Source: Acinetobacter pullicarnis
Lineage (GTDB): Bacteria; Pseudomonadota; Gammaproteobacteria; Pseudomonadales; Moraxellaceae
Assembly: GCF_006352475.1 (NCBI RefSeq)
Contig: NZ_VCMZ01000001.1
Coordinates: 1,550,001 to 1,614,000, forward strand
Direction: 5' to 3'
Length of the DNA: 64,000 bases
Below are positions 1-7,580 of this stretch, in pieces. Made by a program: the position numbers and the translations under genes. Each line of letters opens with the position of its first letter. The stretch's first letter is position 1. Under the pieces are notes generated by a model. It ran no database searches. It saw only the letters and a program-made list of their open reading frames with translations, and was not told the origin of the DNA.

Positions 1-894
1 CTCAGCACCACTGACTTAGATGATGCAATCATCGAAGACTTTGCACAGCAAGCTGAAGCACTACGTAAAAACTATTTCGTATTTATGGCGACAGCAGCAG
101 GTACGGTTAAACGTGTTGCACTCGAACAATTTAGTAACGTACGCTCAAACGGTTTACGTGCGATTGAATTGAACGAAGAAGATACCTTAATTGGCGTGAC
201 CATTACCGATGGCGAACAGCAAATTATGTTGTTCTCTAACGAAGGTAAGGCGATTCGCTTTGCTGAAGGTGATGTTCGTGTCATGGGACGTACTGCCAAA
301 GGTGTACGTGGTATGCGCGTTGCACTTGCGGTTGCCGCAGCGGAAGAAGCTGAAGAACCAGAAGTAGATGGCGAAGAAGAAGATGTTGCTGACACCAATG
401 TGGTCAGTCGTATCGTTTCTTTGGTGGTTGTACCTGAAACGGGCGAAGTGCTGTGTGCATGTGCCAATGGTTATGGTAAACGTACTCCAGTTGGCGAGTT
501 CCCAACCAAAAAACGTGGTGGTAAAGGCGTGATCGCCATTAAAACCTCGGAACGTAATGGTGAATTGGTTGGTGCAGTGTCGATTGATGAAAGCAAAGAA
601 TTGATGTTGATTTCTGATGGCGGCACCTTGGTGAGAACCCGTGCATCTGAAGTCGCGACCACTGGGCGTAATGCGCAAGGTGTTCGTCTGATTCGCTTGG
701 GTAAAGAAGAACTCTTGGTTGGTGTCGTTTCAATTGAAGCGGTTGAGGAAGAAGAGTTTGTTGAAGTGATTGAAGGTGAAGAAAATCTCACTGAAAGCAC
801 CGATGCAAATGAAATCCATGAAGTTGAAGTTCATGACATCGAAACCCAAGAAGTTGATACTTCTGATACTGATGAAAAATCGACAGATGAGTGA
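1..894 (+). CDS. gyrA: DNA gyrase subunit A, C-terminal part (5' end outside window)
   Basis: The frame is open from base 1, so the start lies upstream; 297 codons are present. GyrA with GyrB introduces negative supercoils, and this portion is the C-terminal DNA-wrapping beta-pinwheel. Repeated blade units are visible, for example KRVALEQFSNV, GKAIRFAEGDVRVMGRTAKG, KRGGKGVIAIKTSERNGELV and GTLVRTRASEV, each ending in the basic/Gly-rich turn typical of GyrA/ParC blades. An acidic insert (EEAEEPEVDGEEEDVAD) sits between blades, and the last 50 or so residues form a long acidic tail. The tail and the neighbourhood favour GyrA over ParC. A strong terminator follows 28 bases downstream. Confidence 0.95.
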   Translation, partial: LSTTDLDDAIIEDFAQQAEALRKNYFVFMATAAGTVKRVALEQFSNVRSNGLRAIELNEEDTLIGVTITDGEQQIMLFSNEGKAIRFAEGDVRVMGRTAKGVRGMRVALAVAAAEEAEEPEVDGEEEDVADTNVVSRIVSLVVVPETGEVLCACANGYGKRTPVGEFPTKKRGGKGVIAIKTSERNGELVGAVSIDESKELMLISDGGTLVRTRASEVATTGRNAQGVRLIRLGKEELLVGVVSIEAVEEEEFVEVIEGEENLTESTDANEIHEVEVHDIETQEVDTSDTDEKSTDE

Positions 895-921
895 TTTTTA
901 CTGAAGTACCTTGTAATACAG

Positions 922-948
922 AAAGGACGCTACGGCGTCCTTTTTTTA
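922..948 (+). terminator. Rho-independent terminator of gyrA
   Basis: A 7-bp stem AGGACGC/GCGTCCT (924-930 with 935-941) closes a TACG tetraloop and runs into a T7 tract. It lies just after the gyrA stop. Confidence 0.9.
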
Positions 949-1139
949 GGTCTGATTGACTGCGACTATATAAGCTAAGATGATCTGCATAAATACTGAT
1001 TTTCTCGTTGCACTGTTATACGCTGGAATTCAGATACGCATATATGATATTGACTGCTTAAGCATTCCACCGCGAAGCGGATGGAGCGAGGTTGCAACGC
1101 AGATATAACGATAGGATTTCTGAAGCGATATAACTCACT

Positions 1140-1688
1140 ATGAAAAAAATACTTCTAATACTAATACTTAGCCTAAACCTCAGTGCATGTGATCGCATCG
1201 TCGATTTTGCCTTTGATAAGCTAGGCATCTCTGATATTCGCTCGACAATTGAGCAAGATGAAAAAGCAGGGGAGCTCTATAAAGCACTACATGAACGCAA
1301 TACAGCGCAGATCAAGGCGCTAGTTGCAGCCAATGTGCAACAAGACTTGCAAGCCAAGCCTGAGATGATGGAACAACTTTATAGGCTGATTCCAACCCAG
1401 CCTGCGACCCGTATGGAAATACAGACTACCAGCAAGTCAATGACCACGAGTGATGGAAAAACTACATCAGTTTCATATCTTTATGATTATCCAAAAATGT
1501 CACTGTTATTTCGGGTGGTATTTGAAGGGCATGATGGAGGGAGCAAAATCGTCGGTTTCTTTATCACCCTGCATCCGAAGGAAAATGCTGATGTGGTGCG
1601 ACCAAGTCGTGAAGCTGAAGTCGTCATTCCAGCAGAGCGCAATGCCAGCGATGTGGTTGAAACGGATAGTCAAATCATTAGGGTTTAA
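1140..1688 (+). CDS. Putative lipoprotein, first of a tandem paralogous pair
   Basis: The 182-residue product begins with two lysines, a short hydrophobic stretch and the lipobox L-S-A-C, so Cys17 should be lipidated after signal peptidase II cleavage. Residue +2 is Asp (CDRI), which in enteric bacteria keeps lipoproteins in the inner membrane; whether this holds here is unknown. The rest is soluble, with a helical segment (ELYKALHERNTAQIKALV) and a beta-rich C-terminal half. It matches the next gene along its length, e.g. ELYKALHERN versus QLLYRALQSK and PEMMEQLYRLIP versus PEIMQHIFQLVP, so the pair looks like a tandem duplication. I do not recognise a named family. Confidence 0.8.
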   Translation: MKKILLILILSLNLSACDRIVDFAFDKLGISDIRSTIEQDEKAGELYKALHERNTAQIKALVAANVQQDLQAKPEMMEQLYRLIPTQPATRMEIQTTSKSMTTSDGKTTSVSYLYDYPKMSLLFRVVFEGHDGGSKIVGFFITLHPKENADVVRPSREAEVVIPAERNASDVVETDSQIIRV

Positions 1689-1907
1689 ATACGAAATATT
1701 GCGTGGTGAATCAGCACTTCATCTAGAGGGTGATTAGGTGGTTGCATCGGTCAGCTTTACAATCACCCGCTTCTTCGCTTTGGATATTAAACTATTCAGA
1801 AACATGCGTCTAAATAACAACAATAATAAAGAGATACAACGGTTTTTTTAATCCGATTGTGGCGAAATAGACGGGTCTTCAAGACCCCAATCAATAAGAG
1901 TCAAACA

Positions 1908-2462
1908 ATGCCAACGACAATAAAAAAGACAATAAAAATGATCGTGTTGCTTAGTCTAAGTTTTAGTCTAGTTGCTTGTGAACGTATTACGGATATGATG
2001 GAATCTTTTATGGCTGATCAAAATAACAGTGAGCTGAAACCACAACCAATAGCCGTATCCGCAGCACAAGAGCAAAAAATCCAATTGCTCTATCGTGCCT
2101 TACAATCCAAACAACTGGACGTGGTGAAGCCATTATTAGATGCGAGTTTACAGCAGCAGATCAAGCAATCGCCTGAAATTATGCAGCATATTTTTCAATT
2201 GGTACCGAGTGAGAAAGCAGAGCATTATCGAGTGTTTACAACACTGGTATCGACGACACCATCCGTTGGAAAAGTGACAACAGCAGTTGCACTCTTTGAA
2301 TATCCAGCAGCTGTGATTGCAGTAACTGTCGTTTTTAAGGGGGAGGATGGGGGAACAACCATCTTGGCACTGACGATTGATCAGGTTGATCAAACCATCT
2401 CCTCCAGCAGCATGGATCAGATCGAACTTGATCTCGCAACGTTGGCAAAAAAAGATGACTGA
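1908..2462 (+). CDS. Putative lipoprotein, second of a tandem paralogous pair
   Basis: The product is 184 residues from the ATG at 1908, chosen because AAGAG stands 7 bases upstream and a normal signal peptide follows; an in-frame GTG/TTG-type extension upstream would place 17 polar residues before it. The lipobox L-V-A-C puts the lipidated residue at Cys24, followed by Glu-Arg-Ile. A polar linker with SELKPQPIAVSAAQEQ precedes the domain shared with the preceding lipoprotein. It ends 42 bases before the convergent symporter gene. The function is unknown; similarity to its neighbour is clear over the whole mature part. Confidence 0.8.
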   Translation: MPTTIKKTIKMIVLLSLSFSLVACERITDMMESFMADQNNSELKPQPIAVSAAQEQKIQLLYRALQSKQLDVVKPLLDASLQQQIKQSPEIMQHIFQLVPSEKAEHYRVFTTLVSTTPSVGKVTTAVALFEYPAAVIAVTVVFKGEDGGTTILALTIDQVDQTISSSSMDQIELDLATLAKKDD

Positions 2463-2504
2463 AGAGACGGCTAAAGCTAGGCTTTAACCATCATATTGAG
2501 TGAC

Positions 2505-3800
2505 TTACAAGGTATCGTTGGCTTTGATGCTGTAGTTTTTTTGCATTTCAGTGTCGAAGTTACCTTCCCATTTGCTGATCACAAGGACCGCCAAAGCATT
2601 GCCAATAACGTTGACCACGGTACGTCCCATATCAAGAATACGGTCAATACCGGCAATAAAGGCTAGGCCTTCAAGTGGAATACCGACACTACCTAAGGTG
2701 GCGAGTAACACCACAAAAGACACACCGGGCACACCCGCAATGCCTTTAGAGGTAATCATTAAGGTTACGACCAAAACCAATTGTTGGGTGAGGGATAGAT
2801 CGATCCCATACAGTTGTGCAATGAAAATCGCAGCAATACTTTGATAAAGGGTTGAACCATCAAGGTTAAATGAATAACCAATGGGAATTACAAAACTGGT
2901 CACCGATTTGGGTGCCCCGTAAGCTTCCATTTTTTCCATCATACGTGGCAATACAGTTTCAGAACTGGCGGTGGAAAAGGCCAAAATCAGTTCATCTTTT
3001 AAAATTTTAATCAGGGTTAAAATATTAAAACCACAGAACTTCGCCACAAAGCCTAAGATAACGAAAATAAAGAAGAAAATCGCACCATAGACCACAACTG
3101 CAAGTTTAAGCAAAGGCAGCAAAGAGCTAAAGCCAAAACTTGCCACTGTTGCAGCAATTAGACCGAATACACCAAATGGTGCAAACATCATGATCATGTG
3201 GGTGACTTTGAACATGGTTTCAGAAATGGACTTTAAAACATCCAGTAATGGTTGTTTGGTTTCACGGGTAAGTGAACCAAGACCGATTCCGAATATCACG
3301 GCAAAGAAAATAATCGGCAGCATCTGCCCACTGTCCATTGCTGCAAAAATATTCGAAGGAATGAGCGAGAGGATGGTATTGACCAAGCCATGTGCTTGAT
3401 TGTTGACCTGTTGAGTGGTTTGCTCATATTGCGAAATGTCGGTTGTGGTCAGCGTGGACATATCAATCCCAACACCGGGTTGGAATACATTGGCCGCAAC
3501 CAGTCCGACAATAATCGCAATGGTGGTAATCACTTCAAAATAAACCATGGTTCTAAAACCAAGTTTACCCAAGCTCTTGGTTCCTCCAGCATTTGCAATG
3601 CCCAAAATCAACATTGAAACGACCAATGGAATAACGATCATTTTGATTAAATTAATAGAAATACTGCCCAAAGGATGCAGTAAATTATTAATTAAGGCTT
3701 CGCGATATTCAGTTGATTCGTGAAGAAAGGCGCCAACTGCGACACCAAGTATAAGTGCAATTACAATTTGCCAGGCTAGGCTGAGTTTCATTTTTTTCAT
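2505..3800 (-). CDS. Dicarboxylate/amino acid:cation symporter (DAACS, GltP/DctA type)
   Basis: The 431-residue inner-membrane protein has the glutamate-transporter fold: about eight hydrophobic helices and two re-entrant loops. The serine-rich hairpin 1 motif AFSTASSETVLPRMM, the NLDGSTLYQ stretch of TM7 and the second hairpin region GIAGVPGVSFVVLLATL are all present, as in proton- or sodium-coupled glutamate/aspartate or C4-dicarboxylate carriers. The substrate cannot be told from sequence. I used the ATG at 3800; a TTG five codons upstream is possible but has no better ribosome site. The gene faces the lipoprotein pair and is transcribed alone. Confidence 0.92.
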   Translation of the reverse strand: MKKMKLSLAWQIVIALILGVAVGAFLHESTEYREALINNLLHPLGSISINLIKMIVIPLVVSMLILGIANAGGTKSLGKLGFRTMVYFEVITTIAIIVGLVAANVFQPGVGIDMSTLTTTDISQYEQTTQQVNNQAHGLVNTILSLIPSNIFAAMDSGQMLPIIFFAVIFGIGLGSLTRETKQPLLDVLKSISETMFKVTHMIMMFAPFGVFGLIAATVASFGFSSLLPLLKLAVVVYGAIFFFIFVILGFVAKFCGFNILTLIKILKDELILAFSTASSETVLPRMMEKMEAYGAPKSVTSFVIPIGYSFNLDGSTLYQSIAAIFIAQLYGIDLSLTQQLVLVVTLMITSKGIAGVPGVSFVVLLATLGSVGIPLEGLAFIAGIDRILDMGRTVVNVIGNALAVLVISKWEGNFDTEMQKNYSIKANDTL

Positions 3801-4123
3801 GCAGCGCTCATACAATAAACTGTGCTTAAAAGAAATTTCTCTATTTGATACTTACAATTCATCATTCCGTTGAATAGCTGACGATAAGCATAGAGAGTGT
3901 GGAAAGTACGGTATTTTGCTTGAATTTTTGTGATGAACCTAATTAATTATTAATAATTTATTTAAATATATGAATATTATTAAGTTAAAGTTGTTAAATT
4001 TTGGTGATTTATATCACTCTATTTTGTGTTTTTCTCGGTATTCAAGGCATATTTCTGCATTTATGCAGCTGATTCGAAGACTGGGTGAGCGGAAGTCAGC
4101 GCTTCGAATCAGTTGGAACTGGA
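3801..4123. other. AT-rich spacer with two inverted repeats
   Basis: This 323-base gap holds the promoter side of the symporter gene and the 3' side of the export operon. Two palindromes lie at its right end: CTGCAT-TT-ATGCAG (4055-4068) and an 11-bp inverted repeat CTGATTCGAAG (4069-4079) with CTTCGAATCAG (4102-4112). Neither is followed by a T tract. I see no coding sequence. Confidence 0.6.
4069..4112. repeat. 11-bp perfect inverted repeat after the export operon
   Basis: CTGATTCGAAG and CTTCGAATCAG are separated by 22 bases. The element starts 12 bases past the stop of the last export gene (minus strand), so it may fold in its mRNA 3' end. The absence of a U tract argues against a classic intrinsic terminator. 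Confidence 0.6.
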
Positions 4124-5233
4124 TTATTCTTGCTTGGCGGTGATGCGACTGTAACGCAAACGGTAATACCCCCAGAGCAATAAAATTGCGCCAAGACTTG
4201 CCAAATAAATCAGCTTGGGGATCACTAGGAGCGTGGGAACACCCATTTGATTAAGCTGAAGGAACATTTGAATAGCTTGCGTTGAAGGCAGCACCTCTCC
4301 AATCCACTGTAACCATGCTGGCATTGCAGCGTGCGGCCAAGCAGTTCCAGACAGTAAAAAGATCGGAACTGAGCTAAATACAATCACATGGCCACTGCGT
4401 TCAGGCATATCTAAATAAGAGCCAAACACAAAGCCAAGCCCAATCACACAGCTAATATAAATGGGCACAGCCAGTAACATGCCCCAGAAGTTGCCGCCAT
4501 GTGGGTAGTCGTAGAGCCAGAAGGTAAAACCAAATAAGTAGAAACAGCCCAAGCAGCCGATGATAAAGATTGCGCTAAAGCAGGCCCAAAACTCAGTTGC
4601 AGTTGGACGCCAAGCGTGTTGGCGATATCCAGCGATTAACATTCCCATACTCAGTAAAATGGTTTGGTGAATAATCAGCGCTGCAATGGCAGGAAAGACA
4701 TAGCTACCATAGCCAGACAGGACATTAAACAGTGGGATGCTGTGAATGGAAAGTTGTGGCTCAAATGCTGTAGCGTGTGAAAATTTCTCTAAATGATTGG
4801 CTAAACTCTGTTCAATTGATAGCGCCAAGCCTTTACCGATTTGACTGGTTTTAATGAAATAGGCAGAACTCAGATATAAACCGATCCCGCCGACTTCACC
4901 ACGCGCTAGGCTATTCGAGAGATTATATGGCAACAGTAAAATCGCATCGGCTTGCTCTTGTTTGACCATCATTTCTGCTTCAGCAAAATTCCCGGTGACT
5001 GTTGTCACCTCAAGGTTGGGACTTTGCCGAATGGTTTGAATGATTTGAGCGGTCAAATCGCTGTGTTCTTCATCGACAATCACAATGGGAAGTGAGGCGG
5101 CTTGTTGCGCTTGGTAGGCTGAAGGGTAGAAGAAACTATAAAACAGCACCGAGAGCAGTAGGCTGCTCAAAATAGCTTTACTTTTGACAATGTCCTTAAA
5201 GGTTTTCAACAGATAAAACATAAATGTTTTCAT
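4124..5233 (-). CDS. ABC-2 type export permease, second of pair
   Basis: The 369-residue product has one N-terminal membrane helix (about residues 20-40), a periplasmic domain of some 130 residues (PIVIVDEEHSDLTAQIIQ..., EAEMMVKQEQADAILLLP), and then about five membrane helices. This is the ABC2_membrane_3/YhhJ-YbhR layout. There is no nucleotide-binding motif. Its ATG overlaps the stop of the upstream permease gene by four bases (ATGA), showing coupled translation. Such permeases usually need an ABC ATPase, but none is encoded in this operon. It is the last gene of the four-gene minus-strand operon. Confidence 0.85.
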   Translation of the reverse strand: MKTFMFYLLKTFKDIVKSKAILSSLLLSVLFYSFFYPSAYQAQQAASLPIVIVDEEHSDLTAQIIQTIRQSPNLEVTTVTGNFAEAEMMVKQEQADAILLLPYNLSNSLARGEVGGIGLYLSSAYFIKTSQIGKGLALSIEQSLANHLEKFSHATAFEPQLSIHSIPLFNVLSGYGSYVFPAIAALIIHQTILLSMGMLIAGYRQHAWRPTATEFWACFSAIFIIGCLGCFYLFGFTFWLYDYPHGGNFWGMLLAVPIYISCVIGLGFVFGSYLDMPERSGHVIVFSSVPIFLLSGTAWPHAAMPAWLQWIGEVLPSTQAIQMFLQLNQMGVPTLLVIPKLIYLASLGAILLLWGYYRLRYSRITAKQE

Positions 5234-6360
5234 GCTGTTGCTCCTTTTTTATAGCGATGGAGCATCACCAGGCAGATTGTGGCAAAGACACTGCAAAAAA
5301 TAATCAGGATCAGCAGCATGGGCAGCGAAGTGCTGATTGAACTGCCCATCACCCATTGCTGAGTTTGCAGTTTTGCATAAGTGGTATAGGGAATAAGGTC
5401 AGACCAACTGCGGGTAAATGCACTGGCATTGTTGACAGGTAATGTGACTCCGGCAAAACTCAGTGAAGATCCGCCATAGATTGCGATAACCCCAAAACTT
5501 TCAGCTAAGTCTTTAATTATCAGGACGGTCATCGCTGCCATAAAGCCATAGGCTGCATAAAAAATAAATTGCGCCAAGATGATGAGCCATAAATGCCCAG
5601 CGATAAACCAGTCACGATATTCTATTAACCAGAACATCCATAGCCAAGTCCATAGACTAAAAATAAGGACATAAACCAAGATTTTCGAGCTAAGCGCGGT
5701 AAATATTCCATAGTGTTCAAGCCAATGCTGTGCTTTGTTAAACTTAAACTCTTGCCCAATTGAAAATGCGACACAGCAACCCAGTAATAAATGCAGGATC
5801 GCTGGAATGGCAAATAATTCTAAGTAGAATTCATAGCTCATGCCCGGGTTATACAGTACTGAAATCTTAACATTCGGTGTGGAAACATCGGCATAGGGGA
5901 TGCTCTCTGCCAAATACTCCTCACCCAAATAATCTGAGATGGCTTGAACCACGCTCATACTCATGGCAGAGGAAATAATATTGCCCACACTAAAATAACT
6001 CTGGTTGTAGGCAACGGAAATACCAGCATCTTTGGCCTGAACCAAGCGCTGTTCTGCACCACTGGGGATATGCACATAGCCCCATACTTTATTTTGATTG
6101 AGCCATTGTTCGGCTTCATCGATATTGTGGGTTACCAGGTCAATCTTTAGGGATTGGTTTTGGCTTAAATATTTTTCAACATTGCGACTGAGTTGACTCT
6201 GATCTTGGTCAATCAACGCAATGGGTAAATGCTCAGCCTTACCTGAGTAAAACATCGCACTCATCATGACGATAATCAGCAGGGGAACCACTGTCACCAT
6301 GCTGAGGTCCCATTTATGCGTGCTTAAATAACGCAGCTCTCGCAATATGCCAGACCACAT
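5230..6360 (-). CDS. ABC-2 type export permease, first of pair
   Basis: The 376-residue product has the same layout as its downstream partner: a helix near residues 22-40, a periplasmic domain with LPIALIDQDQSQLSRNVEKY and WLNQNKVWGYVHIP, then five or so helices to the C-terminus. The two permeases are related to each other and probably form a heterodimer. Its start codon overlaps the adaptor stop by one base (TAATG). The lack of any Walker-motif protein nearby leaves the energy source open. A drug, cell-envelope molecule or metabolite could be the substrate; nothing in the sequence decides this. Confidence 0.85.
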   Translation of the reverse strand: MWSGILRELRYLSTHKWDLSMVTVVPLLIIVMMSAMFYSGKAEHLPIALIDQDQSQLSRNVEKYLSQNQSLKIDLVTHNIDEAEQWLNQNKVWGYVHIPSGAEQRLVQAKDAGISVAYNQSYFSVGNIISSAMSMSVVQAISDYLGEEYLAESIPYADVSTPNVKISVLYNPGMSYEFYLELFAIPAILHLLLGCCVAFSIGQEFKFNKAQHWLEHYGIFTALSSKILVYVLIFSLWTWLWMFWLIEYRDWFIAGHLWLIILAQFIFYAAYGFMAAMTVLIIKDLAESFGVIAIYGGSSLSFAGVTLPVNNASAFTRSWSDLIPYTTYAKLQTQQWVMGSSISTSLPMLLILIIFCSVFATICLVMLHRYKKGATA

Positions 6361-7562
6361 TATTTTGTCTCTTGTACTTTAAACAATACACTCATGCCTA
6401 CTTTTAACTCAGGAATGGCCTGTATTGGCTCTAAATTTAGTTTGAAGCTGCGTATGTCATAACCACCTGTTTGACGTGTGGTTTTAATGGTGGCAAAGTC
6501 ACCTTCCGCATCGATATGGGTGATTTTAAAGGCTGCATTTTTTTGTAGGGCAGGAATATAACCCTCTAGCGTTTTGGCTTGATACACAGATGCATATTGG
6601 TCTTCACGCACGTTAAGATTGACCTTGATTTCAGCATCATCAATTAAGCTGAGTACCGGCACAGCCATTGCCACCAATTCAGAGACATTGCCATAAATTT
6701 TAGACACAGTGCCATCGACTGGGGCAAGCAGTACCGTTTCTGTCTCTAATGAATTTGCTTCGGCAACCGCAGCGCGGGCAATATCGACTTGTGCATTCGC
6801 AGTCGATTTTTCTTCTGCGGTGCTGCCGCGTTTTAGTCGGGCATATTGCTGATAAGCTGCTTCAGCCAGTTGTTGTGACGAAATAGATGCTGCATGCATT
6901 TCATCTCGGCGTTGTCTTGAAATGACCCCTTCTTTATATAAATGTGCGCCACGTTGATAAGTGGTCGCAGCCAATTGTGCTTGGGCTTTCAGGCTTTGCC
7001 AGTTGGCATAAAAGGTTTCGATATTCTCTTGTTGTGAACCGCGATCGGTTGTGGATTGCAGGGCAAGGGCACTTTGGAGGAGGCCGAGTGCTTGCTGCTT
7101 TTTCGTTTCTACTTCAGGGCTATGCAGCCGAACCAGCAATTGTCCTTTTTTGACTTTTTGCCCTTCATGCACATAAATCTCATCGATACGACTTGGGACT
7201 TTGGTGCTGATATGAATGGTTTCAGTTTCTACACGTCCTTGAATTTCGATCACTTTCGGTTGATAACCTTTCCATAAGCCATAGGCGATAAAGCCTAAAA
7301 TACAGATCAACAGCAATAAGATGAACAGTTTGAGCTTGGCTTTTTTCTGATTGGGAGGCGTGTCATCTTGCTTGGTTTCATCTGCTGGCGCTGTTTTTTG
7401 CGCAGCTGCTGGTGCAACCGTTTCAGCTGCATCACTGGCCGGCTGTTTCTCGGTCACTTGTGGCTGCGCTGACGGCTGATCTGTCTTGTGATCTGTGTGA
7501 TCTGCGTTGAGATTGTTGTCACTGTTATTCGTTTTATTCTGGTCATCATGTGGCTGAGTCAT
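6360..7562 (-). CDS. HlyD/EmrA-family periplasmic adaptor (membrane fusion protein)
   Basis: The 400-residue product has a single membrane helix near residues 78-98 (KLKLFILLLLICILGFIAYG), then the first half of a biotinyl-lipoyl-like domain (VPSRIDEIYVHEGQKVKKGQ), a coiled-coil hairpin, the returning lipoyl half (LLAPVDGTVSKIYGNVSELV) and a beta-barrel. It would bridge the ABC-2 permeases and the TolC-like channel. The cytoplasmic N-terminus is unusually long, about 75 residues of Asn/Asp/Gln and Ala/Pro-rich low-complexity sequence before the helix. GAGGAAAA stands just upstream of the ATG. It lies second in the operon, 18 bases after the channel gene. Confidence 0.9.
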   Translation of the reverse strand: MTQPHDDQNKTNNSDNNLNADHTDHKTDQPSAQPQVTEKQPASDAAETVAPAAAQKTAPADETKQDDTPPNQKKAKLKLFILLLLICILGFIAYGLWKGYQPKVIEIQGRVETETIHISTKVPSRIDEIYVHEGQKVKKGQLLVRLHSPEVETKKQQALGLLQSALALQSTTDRGSQQENIETFYANWQSLKAQAQLAATTYQRGAHLYKEGVISRQRRDEMHAASISSQQLAEAAYQQYARLKRGSTAEEKSTANAQVDIARAAVAEANSLETETVLLAPVDGTVSKIYGNVSELVAMAVPVLSLIDDAEIKVNLNVREDQYASVYQAKTLEGYIPALQKNAAFKITHIDAEGDFATIKTTRQTGGYDIRSFKLNLEPIQAIPELKVGMSVLFKVQETK

Positions 7563-7580
7563 CTATTTTTCCTCGCAATC

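Noticed and set aside
187..678. 163-codon frame antisense to gyrA
   Set aside because: Composition (His/Thr/Phe-rich) is the usual shadow of a Glu/Asp/Gly-rich sense frame.
1450..1737. 95-codon plus-strand frame overlapping the first lipoprotein
   Set aside because: Out-of-frame shadow of the lipoprotein gene; the start lacks a ribosome site.
4071..4112. TTCGAATC resembling a tRNA T-loop
   Set aside because: It is part of an inverted repeat; no acceptor or anticodon arms can be drawn around it.
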